Below are positions 8,681 to 18,182 of a stretch of DNA of 64,000 nt, in pieces. The notes under the pieces were generated by a model. It saw only the letters and a program-made list of their open reading frames with translations, had not been told where the DNA came from and did not search any database. Every line of letters starts with the position of its first letter. The first letter of the stretch is position 1. Origin of the DNA: JAJDAT01 sp964344185 (GTDB lineage: Bacteria > Nitrospinota > Nitrospinia > Nitrospinales > JAJDAT01); assembly GCA_964344185.1 (NCBI GenBank), contig CAYFMN010000013.1, forward strand, positions 37,731-101,730. Direction: 5' to 3'. The translations under genes and the position numbers were made by a program.

Positions 8681-10825
8681 TTATTCCCTTCGGACAACAA
8701 AACCCTCTAAGCAGAGAGACAGAGCCGCCATTAATAAGAGCGGAATAGTTAAAGGAGTAGCGGTTGGATTATTCGGTTTTTCTAGATTATTGTAATTTTT
8801 GACTAAAGTTAGGTTTGTTGATGGTAGTAATGTATTAATTTCGTTTTCGGTAATGTTTTCCGAATGTGATTCGCGTGAATCGATATTAACCGAAAAAGTT
8901 CCAACTAATTCTGCCTCGGGCGGTAGGCTGGGAGGGTTTGTTAAAGTTTGTTGAGTCGAATCATCAGTAGATTGAGGATTGGAAAAAATTCGATAAACCC
9001 CGGGTCGAAAAGTATTCAAAAATTTTTTTTCAGAATTTTTAAAATAGTACACCTTATTATCAGGAGATTGTATCCAGTAGGTTTGATTGAGATTACCCTC
9101 CCAAGAAAAAGGAGTTCCAGGTAATAAATTGCCTTGCGAGAATGTATTGAGGCCATGTGCAGCGTATTTAACCCACCTTTGAATCCAGGGCAGAAAGGTT
9201 GGCTGGATTGGAAAATCATTCCAATCACGATCTGCTGTTGAAACAAATAGAATGACTTTTCCTTTGCCGAATTGAGTTTCAACTGCCGCAATAGTTCCAT
9301 CAGAAAATCGCAGTGGAATGTTGAAATTTGCATCTACGCGCGGTTCCACTTTAAAAAATGAATTAAACCTTATGGCTTCCATTTCGCGTATTATTTTTTC
9401 TTCAAATCCTTCAAAAACGGGGTGGTCGGTTGCTTTAAAAGATAATTTAAATTCGTCTGTGGGATCAATAGCCTGATTTATGTTTTGAATTACTACCGGG
9501 ATTAGATTTCCTAGTTTTTCATTATAAAACTTGGGATCTATTTGATCTCCAAGAGAAACGAACAATGAACCTCCAGCATTAACAAATCTTTCTAATTCAA
9601 ATTCGTAGCTAGGAGGCAGTTCTCTAACGTTACATAAAAATATAACGGAGAAATTTTGTAAATCTCTTGAAGGCAGTTCTTCTAAAGTGGAAACTGCAGG
9701 TTCAATATCAGAGTGGGACCCATAAAATGGGTTTAAAGCGCGTTCTAAGTAAAATGTTTCACTTTGCGTTGCGACAGTTTTAGGATCTCCATCTACGGCT
9801 AATACGGGAATTTTTCGGTTTGGCCTGTATGCAAAAAAATTTTTGTTGTCTGCCATTAGCGCATCGTTTTCTAATTCAACATAACCAATAGCGGGTTCAA
9901 TTCCGAATTGTGGGAATGAAAACTCTTTCACGGCAATTGAATTAGCGTCAATATGAAGAGGGCTTTCTGAAATAATCTTTTCGTTAACGCGTAATCTTAC
10001 TGAAAGTTTTTCAATCGAATTTTTTTCAGAAAAGTTTTCAATTTTTGTTTTTACTCTTACAAATTTAGAATTAGTTAAAAATTCTTGTCGCGTTTCCAAA
10101 TTATTTATGCCAGCTCTATTAATACCCTTTCTCAAAGAGCTTAAATCAAATACTGTTGTCATTACGGAATTTAACCTACCGCCGATATCAGAAAACTTGG
10201 AATCTTTCCAAGCGTTTTTATCGCCATCCGTAATAACGTATATTCGTTTTTCTTTAAACTTAGAAGACTCTAGAGCTTCTATGGCTGTGGAAAATGATGA
10301 ACCAATATCTGCGCTTAAAAATGAAGGCTCGGCGAATTTTAATTTCTTTAAAAGAGTAATTGGATTGTCTCCGCTTCCTTCTACAAGTTTGTTTGGGTTG
10401 GATGTAAGTATGAGATAGACTGAGCTTCCTTTGGTTAGTTGATTAATAGTTTGAGAGACTAAGTTCTTGGCCTCATCAAATACGATATTGTTAGTTGATT
10501 TCCATCCCATACTATAAGAGTCGTCCAAAATTATTACATTGGCCGAGGGAGTTATGGACAAAGAGCGATTTGAGTTTCCTAAGGAATATAATGGGTGGGC
10601 CAAACCCAAACTAAGAAAGGCGACGGCCAAACATCGTAATAACAAGAGAAGGAATTTGTTGGGTTGTGATCTTTTAATTGAACGTTTTTGCGACTGTAAT
10701 AACAAATAAACTGCGGAAAATTTGATATGTGTTTGTTGCCGTTTCGTGAGCAAGTGTATTAATACAGGTATAAATATTCCAAGTAACCCAAATAAAAAAA
10801 TAGGAGACGAAAAATTAAGAGCCAT
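8681..10825 (-). CDS. BatA-like membrane protein with VWA domain
   Basis: The N-terminus is the BatA double-membrane module (helices about 10-26 and 57-77, with TKRQQTHIKFSAVYLLLQSQ between). A von Willebrand A domain follows with MIDAS residues in DDSYSMGW (DxSxS). The middle is a beta-rich region and a glutamine-amidotransferase-like stretch (LERFVNAGGSLFVSLGD), and a final helix near the C-terminus anchors the 714-residue protein. Such proteins sit in MoxR-DUF58-BatA operons linked to envelope stress or protein maturation. It is the last gene of the minus-strand run, after DUF58; no MoxR ATPase is present in this window. Function is not established. Confidence 0.8.
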   Translation of the reverse strand: MALNFSSPIFLFGLLGIFIPVLIHLLTKRQQTHIKFSAVYLLLQSQKRSIKRSQPNKFLLLLLRCLAVAFLSLGLAHPLYSLGNSNRSLSITPSANVIILDDSYSMGWKSTNNIVFDEAKNLVSQTINQLTKGSSVYLILTSNPNKLVEGSGDNPITLLKKLKFAEPSFLSADIGSSFSTAIEALESSKFKEKRIYVITDGDKNAWKDSKFSDIGGRLNSVMTTVFDLSSLRKGINRAGINNLETRQEFLTNSKFVRVKTKIENFSEKNSIEKLSVRLRVNEKIISESPLHIDANSIAVKEFSFPQFGIEPAIGYVELENDALMADNKNFFAYRPNRKIPVLAVDGDPKTVATQSETFYLERALNPFYGSHSDIEPAVSTLEELPSRDLQNFSVIFLCNVRELPPSYEFELERFVNAGGSLFVSLGDQIDPKFYNEKLGNLIPVVIQNINQAIDPTDEFKLSFKATDHPVFEGFEEKIIREMEAIRFNSFFKVEPRVDANFNIPLRFSDGTIAAVETQFGKGKVILFVSTADRDWNDFPIQPTFLPWIQRWVKYAAHGLNTFSQGNLLPGTPFSWEGNLNQTYWIQSPDNKVYYFKNSEKKFLNTFRPGVYRIFSNPQSTDDSTQQTLTNPPSLPPEAELVGTFSVNIDSRESHSENITENEINTLLPSTNLTLVKNYNNLEKPNNPTATPLTIPLLLMAALSLCLEGFVVRRE

Positions 10826-10933
10826 TAATGAGCCTCAAAAAAATTTGGGGTTTATATATTTCCCATTTTTTATTTTTCATCTGGAATTTTGGCGCCTATT
10901 AACCCAAAGGATAATTAATATTTGATTTTGTTT

Positions 10934-11854
10934 TTAAGATCGCCATTTTTGAAGACTTTTTCTTTTTAGTAAATAATAACTTAGACCTTGGTCTAAAGAT
11001 TGGGAAGTATCTAAAAAAATGTAATCTATACCTAGCGCATGAAAGCTATTTTTATAGGAATCAATTTTCTCCCTAATCAAAGTTTGGTATGCATCGCGTA
11101 TATCATATGGATCTAACCCAACTGGAAGGTCGTCCTCTAAAGATTCGAATACAACATCGCCCTCAAATGGTAGATACAATTCGTCTGGATGAAGAATGTG
11201 AAATATAATTGTTTCCAGCCCGCAAGACGATAACAACTTTAAACTTTTAATTAAATCGTCGTCTCTAGCAAAAAAATCCGAAATTACGATTGCCATCCCC
11301 CTTCCAGGAATTCTCTCCGATAACGAGTCAATTACTTGACCAAAACGAGTAATACCTGAAGGAGCCAAGTTCTCTAGATCGTGGGCAATATGTTGGAAAT
11401 GAGAGGGTTTTGATCGCGGCGGAATGTGAGATATTGTTTTATCGTTAAATGTTGTTAATCCGACCGCGTCAAATTGATTTAAAATCAAATATGATAAAGC
11501 TCCGGCTAGGGTTCGCGCGTATTCCATTTTACTGATTGCCGACTCTTTTTTATTGGGAGACTCATAAGCCATTGAGCCGCTTCCGTCTAACATAATTGTG
11601 CATTTTAAGTTGGTTGATTGCTCGAATTGTTTTACATGATATTTATCAGTTTTCCCAACAGCCTTCCAATCTATATGGCGAATATCATCGCCTGGCGAAT
11701 AGGTTTTATATTCTGCAAATTCTACGCTTGAACCTTTATGCGGGCTCTTATGCTGTCCTGATAAAAATCCTTCTACCAGTGTTCTCGCTCTAATTTTAAG
11801 AGAGGATGTTTTGGATAAAATATCAGGATCTATGCTGGAACTTGTTTCGGGCAT
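10934..11854 (-). CDS. DUF58 domain protein
   Basis: The DUF58 signature is clear: FAEYKTYSPGDDIRHIDWK followed by KTDKYHVKQFEQ. A VWA-type metal site LDGSGSM comes next, then an ISDFFARDDDL segment, in 306 residues. These proteins accompany MoxR AAA+ ATPases and BatA/VWA proteins; their biochemical role is poorly defined. The BatA-like gene lies 108 bp downstream on the same strand. The usual moxR gene is absent upstream, where a TPR lipoprotein and the Mla genes are found instead. Confidence 0.85.
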   Translation of the reverse strand: MPETSSSIDPDILSKTSSLKIRARTLVEGFLSGQHKSPHKGSSVEFAEYKTYSPGDDIRHIDWKAVGKTDKYHVKQFEQSTNLKCTIMLDGSGSMAYESPNKKESAISKMEYARTLAGALSYLILNQFDAVGLTTFNDKTISHIPPRSKPSHFQHIAHDLENLAPSGITRFGQVIDSLSERIPGRGMAIVISDFFARDDDLIKSLKLLSSCGLETIIFHILHPDELYLPFEGDVVFESLEDDLPVGLDPYDIRDAYQTLIREKIDSYKNSFHALGIDYIFLDTSQSLDQGLSYYLLKRKSLQKWRS

Positions 11855-12003
11855 TCAGGAGATATTTGTAAGTTTTTATATTGTGAAGTTGCGTTTAATT
11901 ATATCAAAAACTTGGCAGAGTTCTTCCTATAATGGAGAGAATTTAAGAAGTTAAGCGTTTTGAAATATTTTGCGAAAATTAAGAAACAATCAATAAAATC
12001 AAA

Positions 12004-12921
12004 TCATCGTTTTCGAGCGATGGTATTTTTTGTTTCAATAGCTTGGATAGATTCTTTTTCGCGTTTGCTTAGCTTTTTATAAACCTCTAAAAGAGATCTA
12101 TGAATGGCGGGATTGTTGCGATCTAAATCTAAAGCAGTCCAAAATCGTATAGCGGCTTCGTTAAAATAACCATTTTGTTTATACAAATTTCCTAGTTGAA
12201 CCCAGATTTCAGCTCGATCTGGTTGTAGTAAGGAAATTCTTTCGTATAGAGCGATGGCTTCCATAGGGTTTTCGCGTCTCATTTCTTCTTTTGCCAGTTC
12301 TTCTAAATAAGTTGGCTTTTTGGGGTCTAATTCTGTAGCTTTTTTTAAATGGACCTTAGCTTTATCAAAGGCGTTTTGTTTGATAAATAACTTTCCTAAC
12401 CGATAATGAGTTGGTCCATGTTTTTCATCAATATCTAAAGCTTTTTTATAGAATTTTTCGGATTCGTTTGTTTTTCCTAAGCGTTCTAAATATTCCCCTA
12501 AAACGCTTGCAGGGTTAGGATTATCCTTATCCGCCTCAACGGCAACCCGCAATTGGCTTAACGCTTCATCAGTTTTCCCTTGTTCCATATAGATGGAGGC
12601 AAGATTAATTCTACTAGACGCGTCTTCACGAGTTGCGAGTATTTTTTTATATAATTCCTCAGCTTTAAGCGTTTTCCCTTGATCTTGATATGCGACCGCA
12701 AGGTTATAGGATGCAAAATGATCCTCGGGGTGGGATATTAAAGCAAGTTTATATTGTTCTATCGCCCTACCGTATTCTCCTTGGTCATAATAATCAACGC
12801 CACGGTTATAATTACTTTCAATTGGAGCCGGAATTACGACGCATGCGGAAGCAAATACACAAAATAAAAATTGGAAGCCATTTAAGATATTTTTTTTTGG
12901 AAGTTTTCTGAGCATATACAT
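12004..12921 (-). CDS. TPR-repeat lipoprotein
   Basis: An N-terminal hydrophobic segment ends in a lipobox (FASAC, Cys about residue 27), followed by roughly seven TPR units (for example YNRGVDYYDQGEYGRAIEQYKLAL). It is therefore an exported, lipid-anchored scaffold or adaptor, probably at the outer membrane. The start is 1 bp after the mlaD stop, so it is cotranscribed with mlaEFD and may assist that complex or envelope assembly. TPR content tells nothing more specific. A slightly later Met (MLRKLPKK) could be the true start. Confidence 0.8.
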   Translation of the reverse strand: MYMLRKLPKKNILNGFQFLFCVFASACVVIPAPIESNYNRGVDYYDQGEYGRAIEQYKLALISHPEDHFASYNLAVAYQDQGKTLKAEELYKKILATREDASSRINLASIYMEQGKTDEALSQLRVAVEADKDNPNPASVLGEYLERLGKTNESEKFYKKALDIDEKHGPTHYRLGKLFIKQNAFDKAKVHLKKATELDPKKPTYLEELAKEEMRRENPMEAIALYERISLLQPDRAEIWVQLGNLYKQNGYFNEAAIRFWTALDLDRNNPAIHRSLLEVYKKLSKREKESIQAIETKNTIARKR

Positions 12922-12922
12922 C

Positions 12923-14047
12923 TTAACGTTCTGGAATTTTATCTAACCTTTTCATTCGTAGGTTTTTTGTTAAAGATGCGGTATGAGATTTATTTTCCTT
13001 GGTAACCGGATTTTCATCTGATTTTCTAACTAGCTTCCAAGGATTGCGTTCCAAGTCGGCGGATAAGTCTTTCAAATTTTCTGAAGTTTCTCGTAAGTTG
13101 CGAACTAATAAAAGTAAATTGCGGCGATTTTCTATTATAAGTGAATTTCCTTGGCGTAAAGTATCGTCCATTTCGCCAGCGACTAAATCTATTGAGGAGG
13201 TAACTTTTCTAGCGCCTTCGTCCATATTATTTACCATAGATCTTAAACCGGGTTTAACTTCAGTTATTAAAACTTCCATATCTCTAGTAAGACGTTGCAT
13301 TTGGTCAATAATATCGATGATCGACTCAGATTTTTCAGTTAGTAATCGATCAGCCTCTTCAGCTACAGACGAGAAATGATACATTCCACTATCGATATTT
13401 TTCCTGTTTTCTGAAAGTATTTCAGTAATTTCAGTTGAAATACGAGATAAGCTTGTCAAATTGGTCGCAATACCGCTTTTGTTTTCAGAAATAAGTTGAT
13501 CAAAGTTTTCTATAGAAGCCTGAGCAGTTTGTAGCGTATTTTTTGTTGCATCCACCAGACTTTCGGTCAGGTCGGTAAATCTATGGACTTCTCGTACGAT
13601 ATCAGAAACCATATCACCGACTTTAGCAAACTCAAAAGATTCTTGCCCCATAAGGTGGTCGCTAGACTTTAATATTGGAGCTTCTTTCGAGCCTGGTCGT
13701 ATATCAATATAAAATCCTCCCATTAAACCAGAAGTTTTTATTGAAGCTGAAGAATCGGTTTTTATGGTTATATTGGGCGTGATTTCTGTTAAGACTGAAA
13801 CACGCTCTTGGCCGCCGTCTGGAGCCTCCAGAAGTTTAATGTATTTTACTCTTCCAACTTCCAGTCCAGCATAAGTAACGGGCGCCCCAAGGTCTAACCC
13901 ACCGGCAAATCCGAAAAATATTTTTAGTTCTTTTTTGGGTTGAAAATAATCTTTAATGTCTCCTAACACAAAAATAGAGGCAAACAACCCTAGAAAGCCA
14001 AAAAATATGAACATTCCAGCTTTTATTTCCGAAGACTTATATTCCAT
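12923..14047 (-). CDS. mlaD: MCE-domain phospholipid transport protein MlaD
   Basis: One N-terminal membrane helix (about residues 12-30) is followed by the MCE domain (KIFFGFAGGLDLGAPVTYAGLEVGRV...GLMGGFYIDIRPG). A long helical region to residue 374 resembles methyl-accepting or coiled-coil segments. MCE proteins form hexameric rings that bind lipids in the periplasm for the MlaEF transporter. It is longer than E. coli MlaD (about 180 aa), like the actinobacterial and deltaproteobacterial forms with a helical tail. Order mlaE-mlaF-mlaD on the minus strand, 60 bp after mlaF. Confidence 0.9.
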   Translation of the reverse strand: MEYKSSEIKAGMFIFFGFLGLFASIFVLGDIKDYFQPKKELKIFFGFAGGLDLGAPVTYAGLEVGRVKYIKLLEAPDGGQERVSVLTEITPNITIKTDSSASIKTSGLMGGFYIDIRPGSKEAPILKSSDHLMGQESFEFAKVGDMVSDIVREVHRFTDLTESLVDATKNTLQTAQASIENFDQLISENKSGIATNLTSLSRISTEITEILSENRKNIDSGMYHFSSVAEEADRLLTEKSESIIDIIDQMQRLTRDMEVLITEVKPGLRSMVNNMDEGARKVTSSIDLVAGEMDDTLRQGNSLIIENRRNLLLLVRNLRETSENLKDLSADLERNPWKLVRKSDENPVTKENKSHTASLTKNLRMKRLDKIPER

Positions 14048-14107
14048 ATAAAATTAAAGTGTTTAAATCGGGAAATTCCTTAGCCAAAAGGAAAATTTTT
14101 ATAAAAA

Positions 14108-14917
14108 TTAATTATAGAAAGTCATTTCTTTTAATTCCTCACCGTAATCTTTTTGGGATTTACTGAAAGGAATTGGGCCATCGGGAAGTCCGTTGATAAA
14201 TTGAACAACTCGAGGGTCTTTGCTATTTTTTATTTCTTCAGGAGTTCCTGATGCAATAATTTGTCCTTTAAATAACATGATAATTTTATCCGCAATTCGA
14301 AAAGCGCTTGCTAGCTCATGAGTCACCACAATTGAAGTGATTCCCATTTTAATACTGAGATCTTTTATTAGTTGATCAATAACTCCTATTGAAATTGGGT
14401 CTAGCCCCGCTGACGGTTCGTCGTAAAATACGATTTTAGGATCAAGAGAAATGGCTCTAGCTAGAGAAATTCGTTTAAGCATGCCTCCGCTAATTTGAGC
14501 TGGTTTTAAATGCTCGGCTCCCCGTAAACCCACCATTTCAAGTTTCATTTTTACCATAATTTTAATGGTGCTTTCGTTCAAATTTGTATGTTCTCGCAAA
14601 GGAAGCGCGACGTTTTCTTCGACGGTCATTGAATTAAAAAGGGCGCCGCTTTGAAACATGATTCCATATTTTTTACGAACTTTATTCATTTGTTCGCGGT
14701 TCATACCAACGATGTTTTCTCCATCTACCTCAATTTCGCCAGAATCAGGTTGATAAACTCCAATCATGTGTTTTAGAACAGTACTTTTGCCGCTTCCACT
14801 TCCTCCTAAAATACAGGTAACTTTACCTTCTTCAAAATCAGCGTTAAAGTCATCAAGGACAACCATTTTTTTGTCCCCTTCGCCAAAGCTTTTTCTAAGG
14901 TTTCTAATTTTTATCAT
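14108..14917 (-). CDS. mlaF: ABC transporter ATP-binding protein MlaF
   Basis: Cytoplasmic ATPase of the phospholipid transporter. Walker A is GGSGSGKST, the signature loop is ISGGMLKRISLARAI, Walker B is IVFYDEPSAGLDP and the switch His lies in SIVVTHEL. The ATG at 14917 overlaps the last base of the mlaE stop. The C-terminal extension after the ABC core (VVQFINGLPDGPIPFSK) is typical of MlaF, which uses it at the dimer interface. Confidence 0.93.
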   Translation of the reverse strand: MIKIRNLRKSFGEGDKKMVVLDDFNADFEEGKVTCILGGSGSGKSTVLKHMIGVYQPDSGEIEVDGENIVGMNREQMNKVRKKYGIMFQSGALFNSMTVEENVALPLREHTNLNESTIKIMVKMKLEMVGLRGAEHLKPAQISGGMLKRISLARAISLDPKIVFYDEPSAGLDPISIGVIDQLIKDLSIKMGITSIVVTHELASAFRIADKIIMLFKGQIIASGTPEEIKNSKDPRVVQFINGLPDGPIPFSKSQKDYGEELKEMTFYN

Positions 14918-15735
14918 TACTCAAGAAAGAAGAAAAAAGCGGTAAAAACCATATCTGCGATAATGATTAAAATCATCGAAGTGACTACTGCTGATCGGGT
15001 GTTTTGGCCAACCTTCTCGGCGCCTCCTTCAATAACAAAAGCAAGATAACTTCCAATCATAACTATAATTAAGGCGAACATCCCGCTTTTAAATAACCCA
15101 GAGAAAACATCTTTGACTTGAATGGCTTCTATCGAACGATCCATGTAAATAACTGGATCGATTCCTAACGTTGTTACTCCGATCAAGAATCCTCCAAAAA
15201 TACCCATCAAATTGCCTAGAATTGTTAAACAAGGCAACATAACGATTAGGGCAAGGAAACGTGGAGCTATTAAAAACTTCACGGGATCTAGCGCCATGGT
15301 TTCTAACGCTAGAATTTCATCTGAAACTTTCATAGTTCCCAATTCGGCGGTAAAAGCGGCTCCTACACGGCCAGCCATTACTAGCGCCGCCATAAGAGGT
15401 CCTAATTCCCGCGTGATCGCGACTCCTACCAAAGCGCCAACATATTCTAAAGCCCCAAATTGCGACATTTGATAAGCCGTTTGGATAGCTAAAATGACCC
15501 CAATTAAAAATAAGGTCAAAAATACGATCAGAGCTGATTTAACGCCAACTTCCTCCATTTGAACCCACATGGACCCCCATTTAACGGGCTTGCCTCTTAA
15601 TGGTTCTATAAAGGAGCAATAAAGAGTATGACGGGTGAGATAGTAAACTCCGCTAATTTCTTTGAATAAACCCTCAAAAGCATCTTTAAGCCGAAATGCT
15701 TTGCGTCCTATGTAGCCAAAAAACTGGGCTGTCAT
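14917..15735 (-). CDS. mlaE: ABC transporter permease MlaE
   Basis: 272 residues with the MlaE fold: an interfacial N-terminal helix, then about five membrane segments. The conserved block is ELGPLMAALVMAGRVGAAFTAELGTMKVSDEI with EALETMALDPV after it. It forms the inner-membrane channel for lipid movement between MlaF and MlaD. It is the first mla gene of the run, 155 bp after the STAS gene, and shares one base with mlaF. An extra N-terminal segment of about 30 residues precedes the core. Confidence 0.93.
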   Translation of the reverse strand: MTAQFFGYIGRKAFRLKDAFEGLFKEISGVYYLTRHTLYCSFIEPLRGKPVKWGSMWVQMEEVGVKSALIVFLTLFLIGVILAIQTAYQMSQFGALEYVGALVGVAITRELGPLMAALVMAGRVGAAFTAELGTMKVSDEILALETMALDPVKFLIAPRFLALIVMLPCLTILGNLMGIFGGFLIGVTTLGIDPVIYMDRSIEAIQVKDVFSGLFKSGMFALIIVMIGSYLAFVIEGGAEKVGQNTRSAVVTSMILIIIADMVFTAFFFFLE

Positions 15736-15890
15736 AACTATTTGAAATTAGAAGTTAAATTTATTTCAATTTCCCGAAATTACGGTTAAAAAAACGATCA
15801 ACTTTAAAACGGCTGTTTTTTTGAAATGGTCTTAGAAAATGATTTTCTAATGGATTGGGTTTTAAAAATCAAATATGCGTTGCGCTTTTT

Positions 15891-16229
15891 TCAAATTCCT
15901 TCGAGAGCTTTTTCTCTAGAATCGAAAATATCGAACACAGTCGTAAGGCGGGCGATTTCAAAAATATCTTTAACGCAAGGGCTAAGACCGGCTAGCCTAA
16001 ATTTGTTCTGTGTATTATGACTCCATTGCAATCCTTCAACAAATGTAGCTATACCTGAACTGTCGATATATGAAACGCCAGATAAATCGACAATGATTGC
16101 TTTTTGGTTGTCGCGAAAAAGACCGATCAATTGTTTTTGAAGCTCCGGTGAAGAGTCCATATCTACATCGCCCTTAACAGAAACAACAACAGCGCTACCC
16201 ACCTCATCCGATTGAAAATCTAATGCCAT
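15891..16229 (-). CDS. STAS-domain anti-sigma factor antagonist
   Basis: A single STAS domain with the phosphorylatable serine region LSGVSYIDSSGIATFVEG. The protein is released from its anti-sigma partner when dephosphorylated. I use the ATG at 16229 (MALDFQSDEV) because AGGA lies 7 nt before it; an upstream Met at 16253 overlaps the preceding gene and adds a basic octapeptide. It is the third gene of a partner-switch cassette (phosphatase, kinase, antagonist) and lies just before mlaE. A role as an MlaB-like STAS subunit of MlaEF is an alternative that sequence alone cannot exclude. Confidence 0.88.
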   Translation of the reverse strand: MALDFQSDEVGSAVVVSVKGDVDMDSSPELQKQLIGLFRDNQKAIIVDLSGVSYIDSSGIATFVEGLQWSHNTQNKFRLAGLSPCVKDIFEIARLTTVFDIFDSREKALEGI

Positions 16230-16236
16230 TTTTTTC

Positions 16237-16674
16237 CTATGTATTTTGAGCAACAGAACTGCACTGGAGATCTAATTTTTTAGACATTGTCAATAAGGTC
16301 CCTTTTTCCCGTTTAGTGCAGTAATCAACATCATCCATTATTTGAAAAATAAAAAAAGTTCCTAAACCGCCAGGTCGTATTTCATCTAATGGACGAGGTT
16401 TAATCTTCCCCGCATCACATTGTTTTCCATAATCTCTAATTTTTGCTACAAATTGGTTATCGTGAAAGTCAAAACAGAGTTCAATGGGTTGCCCGGGGGA
16501 ACCTTCATAACTATATTTTATTACGTTGGAACAAGCTTCATCTACGCAAAGAACCAGTTTACAAGATAGTTCATCGGCCACTTTTTGACATGCAAGATAT
16601 TGTTTTAAAGTTTCTCTTGCTAGTCGCAAATATTTTGATTCGCTTGGAATTGTTAATTTTACTGGCACTTTCAT
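16237..16674 (-). CDS. RsbW-type anti-sigma factor / serine kinase
   Basis: A 145-residue HATPase_c domain with the N-box ELSCKLVLCVDEACSNVIKY and glycine-rich lid RPGGLGTFFIFQIMDDV, the pattern of RsbW/SpoIIAB kinases. It would bind a sigma factor or another target and phosphorylate the STAS antagonist encoded next to it. Its ATG overlaps the phosphatase stop by four bases (ATGA), so the two are translationally coupled. No sigma factor gene is adjacent, so the ultimate target is unknown. Confidence 0.88.
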   Translation of the reverse strand: MKVPVKLTIPSESKYLRLARETLKQYLACQKVADELSCKLVLCVDEACSNVIKYSYEGSPGQPIELCFDFHDNQFVAKIRDYGKQCDAGKIKPRPLDEIRPGGLGTFFIFQIMDDVDYCTKREKGTLLTMSKKLDLQCSSVAQNT

Positions 16675-17969
16675 AAAACGTCAAAGGTCAATATAGTTAA
16701 ATCGTCGAATTGAGATGCATCTCCAACAAAATCGTTAATTCTTTTATGGACTAAAGCTATAAGGTCTTCAAGCGAGCCTTTTTCATTTAGTAGGATATCA
16801 CACAAACGTTCCAAACCGAACTGGTTGTTTTGATTATCTTTGGGTTCGACCGCCCCGTCTGTGTAAAGTAAAATTCTATCTCCTTTATGGGTAATTATTT
16901 CTTCTTCGGGATATTTTGCAGATGGAAGAATGCCAAGTGGAGGACCTCCGGCAGGACATTTTTCTTCTAGTTTTTCGTCCGAGGTTTTGTGAATTAAACT
17001 TGGGTGGCCAGCGTTAGCGACTTTTACAGTTTTTTTCTTTAAGTCTAATAGAAGGTAAACGGCTGTTGTAAACATACCTCCCTTGGAATTTTCACATAAG
17101 GCTTTATTAACTCCCTCTAGGGTTGGACCGGGGTTAGGATCTTTTTGAGATATATATCTAAAATCGCTCATTAATCGAGCCATTAGTAAAGCAGCAGACA
17201 CTCCTTTACCTGAAACGTCTCCAATGACAACTCCAAGTTTTTCCTGACCAAAAGGAATAAAATCAAAGTAATCTCCTCCAACTTCTCTAGCGGGTAAAGT
17301 TTTAGCTCCAAAGGAAAAACCTGGAACTTCCGGAACTTTTGAAGGTAAGAAGCTTTCTTGCACTGATCTGGAAAGCTCCATATCCCTTTCCATTCGTTTC
17401 ATATTAACTATGGCTTGATGTGAGCGTGCGTTTTGGACAGCTAATGCCGCGCTTTCGCAAAACATTTGAAAAAGCGTTTTATCATTTTCGTAAAAAGTTT
17501 TTCCGGAGTCTCTATGGTGGATAACTTGGCAAACTCCAATAGTTTCTCCTTTGACCAATAATGGAGAGCAAAGAATGGCTCCCGTTTTGAAACCAGTTTC
17601 TTTATCGTAGCTAGGATTAAAATTTGGATGTTCGTACGCGTCTTTTATAAGAATAGTCTCTCCTGTCTGAGCGACGGTTCCAGCTATGCCTTGGCCAACT
17701 TTTATTTGCCGAACTTTTCCAACTTCTTTCAGCTTTTCTCCAACGGAACTTAAAGCTATTTGTATATTCAATTTTCCAGTTTCAGGATCTAACAACAAGA
17801 GCGAGCAAGCGTCTGCTTTAGCAACCTTTTTTGCGCTTTGCATTATAGTATCTAAGAGTCTGTCCAGCTCCAATTGGGAATTCAAAAGAGAGTTTATTTG
17901 AAAGCAAGTTTCCAGTTGGGTGAGTCGTTCTCTACATTTAGGAAGATTTTCTTGATAGTCCAGACACAT
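16671..17969 (-). CDS. GAF-domain SpoIIE/PP2C-type serine phosphatase
   Basis: An N-terminal coiled segment, a GAF domain (about residues 30-185; KVGQGIAGTVAQTGETILIKDA) and a C-terminal SpoIIE/PP2C phosphatase domain (LPAREVGGDYFDFI, GDVSGKGVSAALLMARL, LLYTDGAVEPKDNQ). It is an RsbU-like phosphatase that dephosphorylates the STAS antagonist in response to a cytoplasmic signal sensed by GAF. It is the first gene of the partner-switch cassette, in tight overlap with the anti-sigma gene. The ligand is not predictable. Confidence 0.9.
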   Translation of the reverse strand: MCLDYQENLPKCRERLTQLETCFQINSLLNSQLELDRLLDTIMQSAKKVAKADACSLLLLDPETGKLNIQIALSSVGEKLKEVGKVRQIKVGQGIAGTVAQTGETILIKDAYEHPNFNPSYDKETGFKTGAILCSPLLVKGETIGVCQVIHHRDSGKTFYENDKTLFQMFCESAALAVQNARSHQAIVNMKRMERDMELSRSVQESFLPSKVPEVPGFSFGAKTLPAREVGGDYFDFIPFGQEKLGVVIGDVSGKGVSAALLMARLMSDFRYISQKDPNPGPTLEGVNKALCENSKGGMFTTAVYLLLDLKKKTVKVANAGHPSLIHKTSDEKLEEKCPAGGPPLGILPSAKYPEEEIITHKGDRILLYTDGAVEPKDNQNNQFGLERLCDILLNEKGSLEDLIALVHKRINDFVGDASQFDDLTILTFDVL

Positions 17970-18182
17970 TTTGATTTTGTGAATAAAGTAGGTGGAGTGA
18001 ATTATTTAGTCATTTTCTATATATCAGGAAACAACTTAATAAAATAGGTAATTTTTATTCTTGCCTTGTTGGAAAATTAAGGCTTTCCCTTGCTAAAAAA
18101 CACCATTAAAATTATCATAGAAAGTTTAAAGCCAAATTTGAGTTTTGATTGCTCATTTTATGTTCTTATTGTTTTTATTTAA

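Noticed and set aside
16443..16676. Plus-strand open frames antisense to the anti-sigma and phosphatase genes
   Set aside because: They are mirror frames of strongly conserved genes, with no features of their own.
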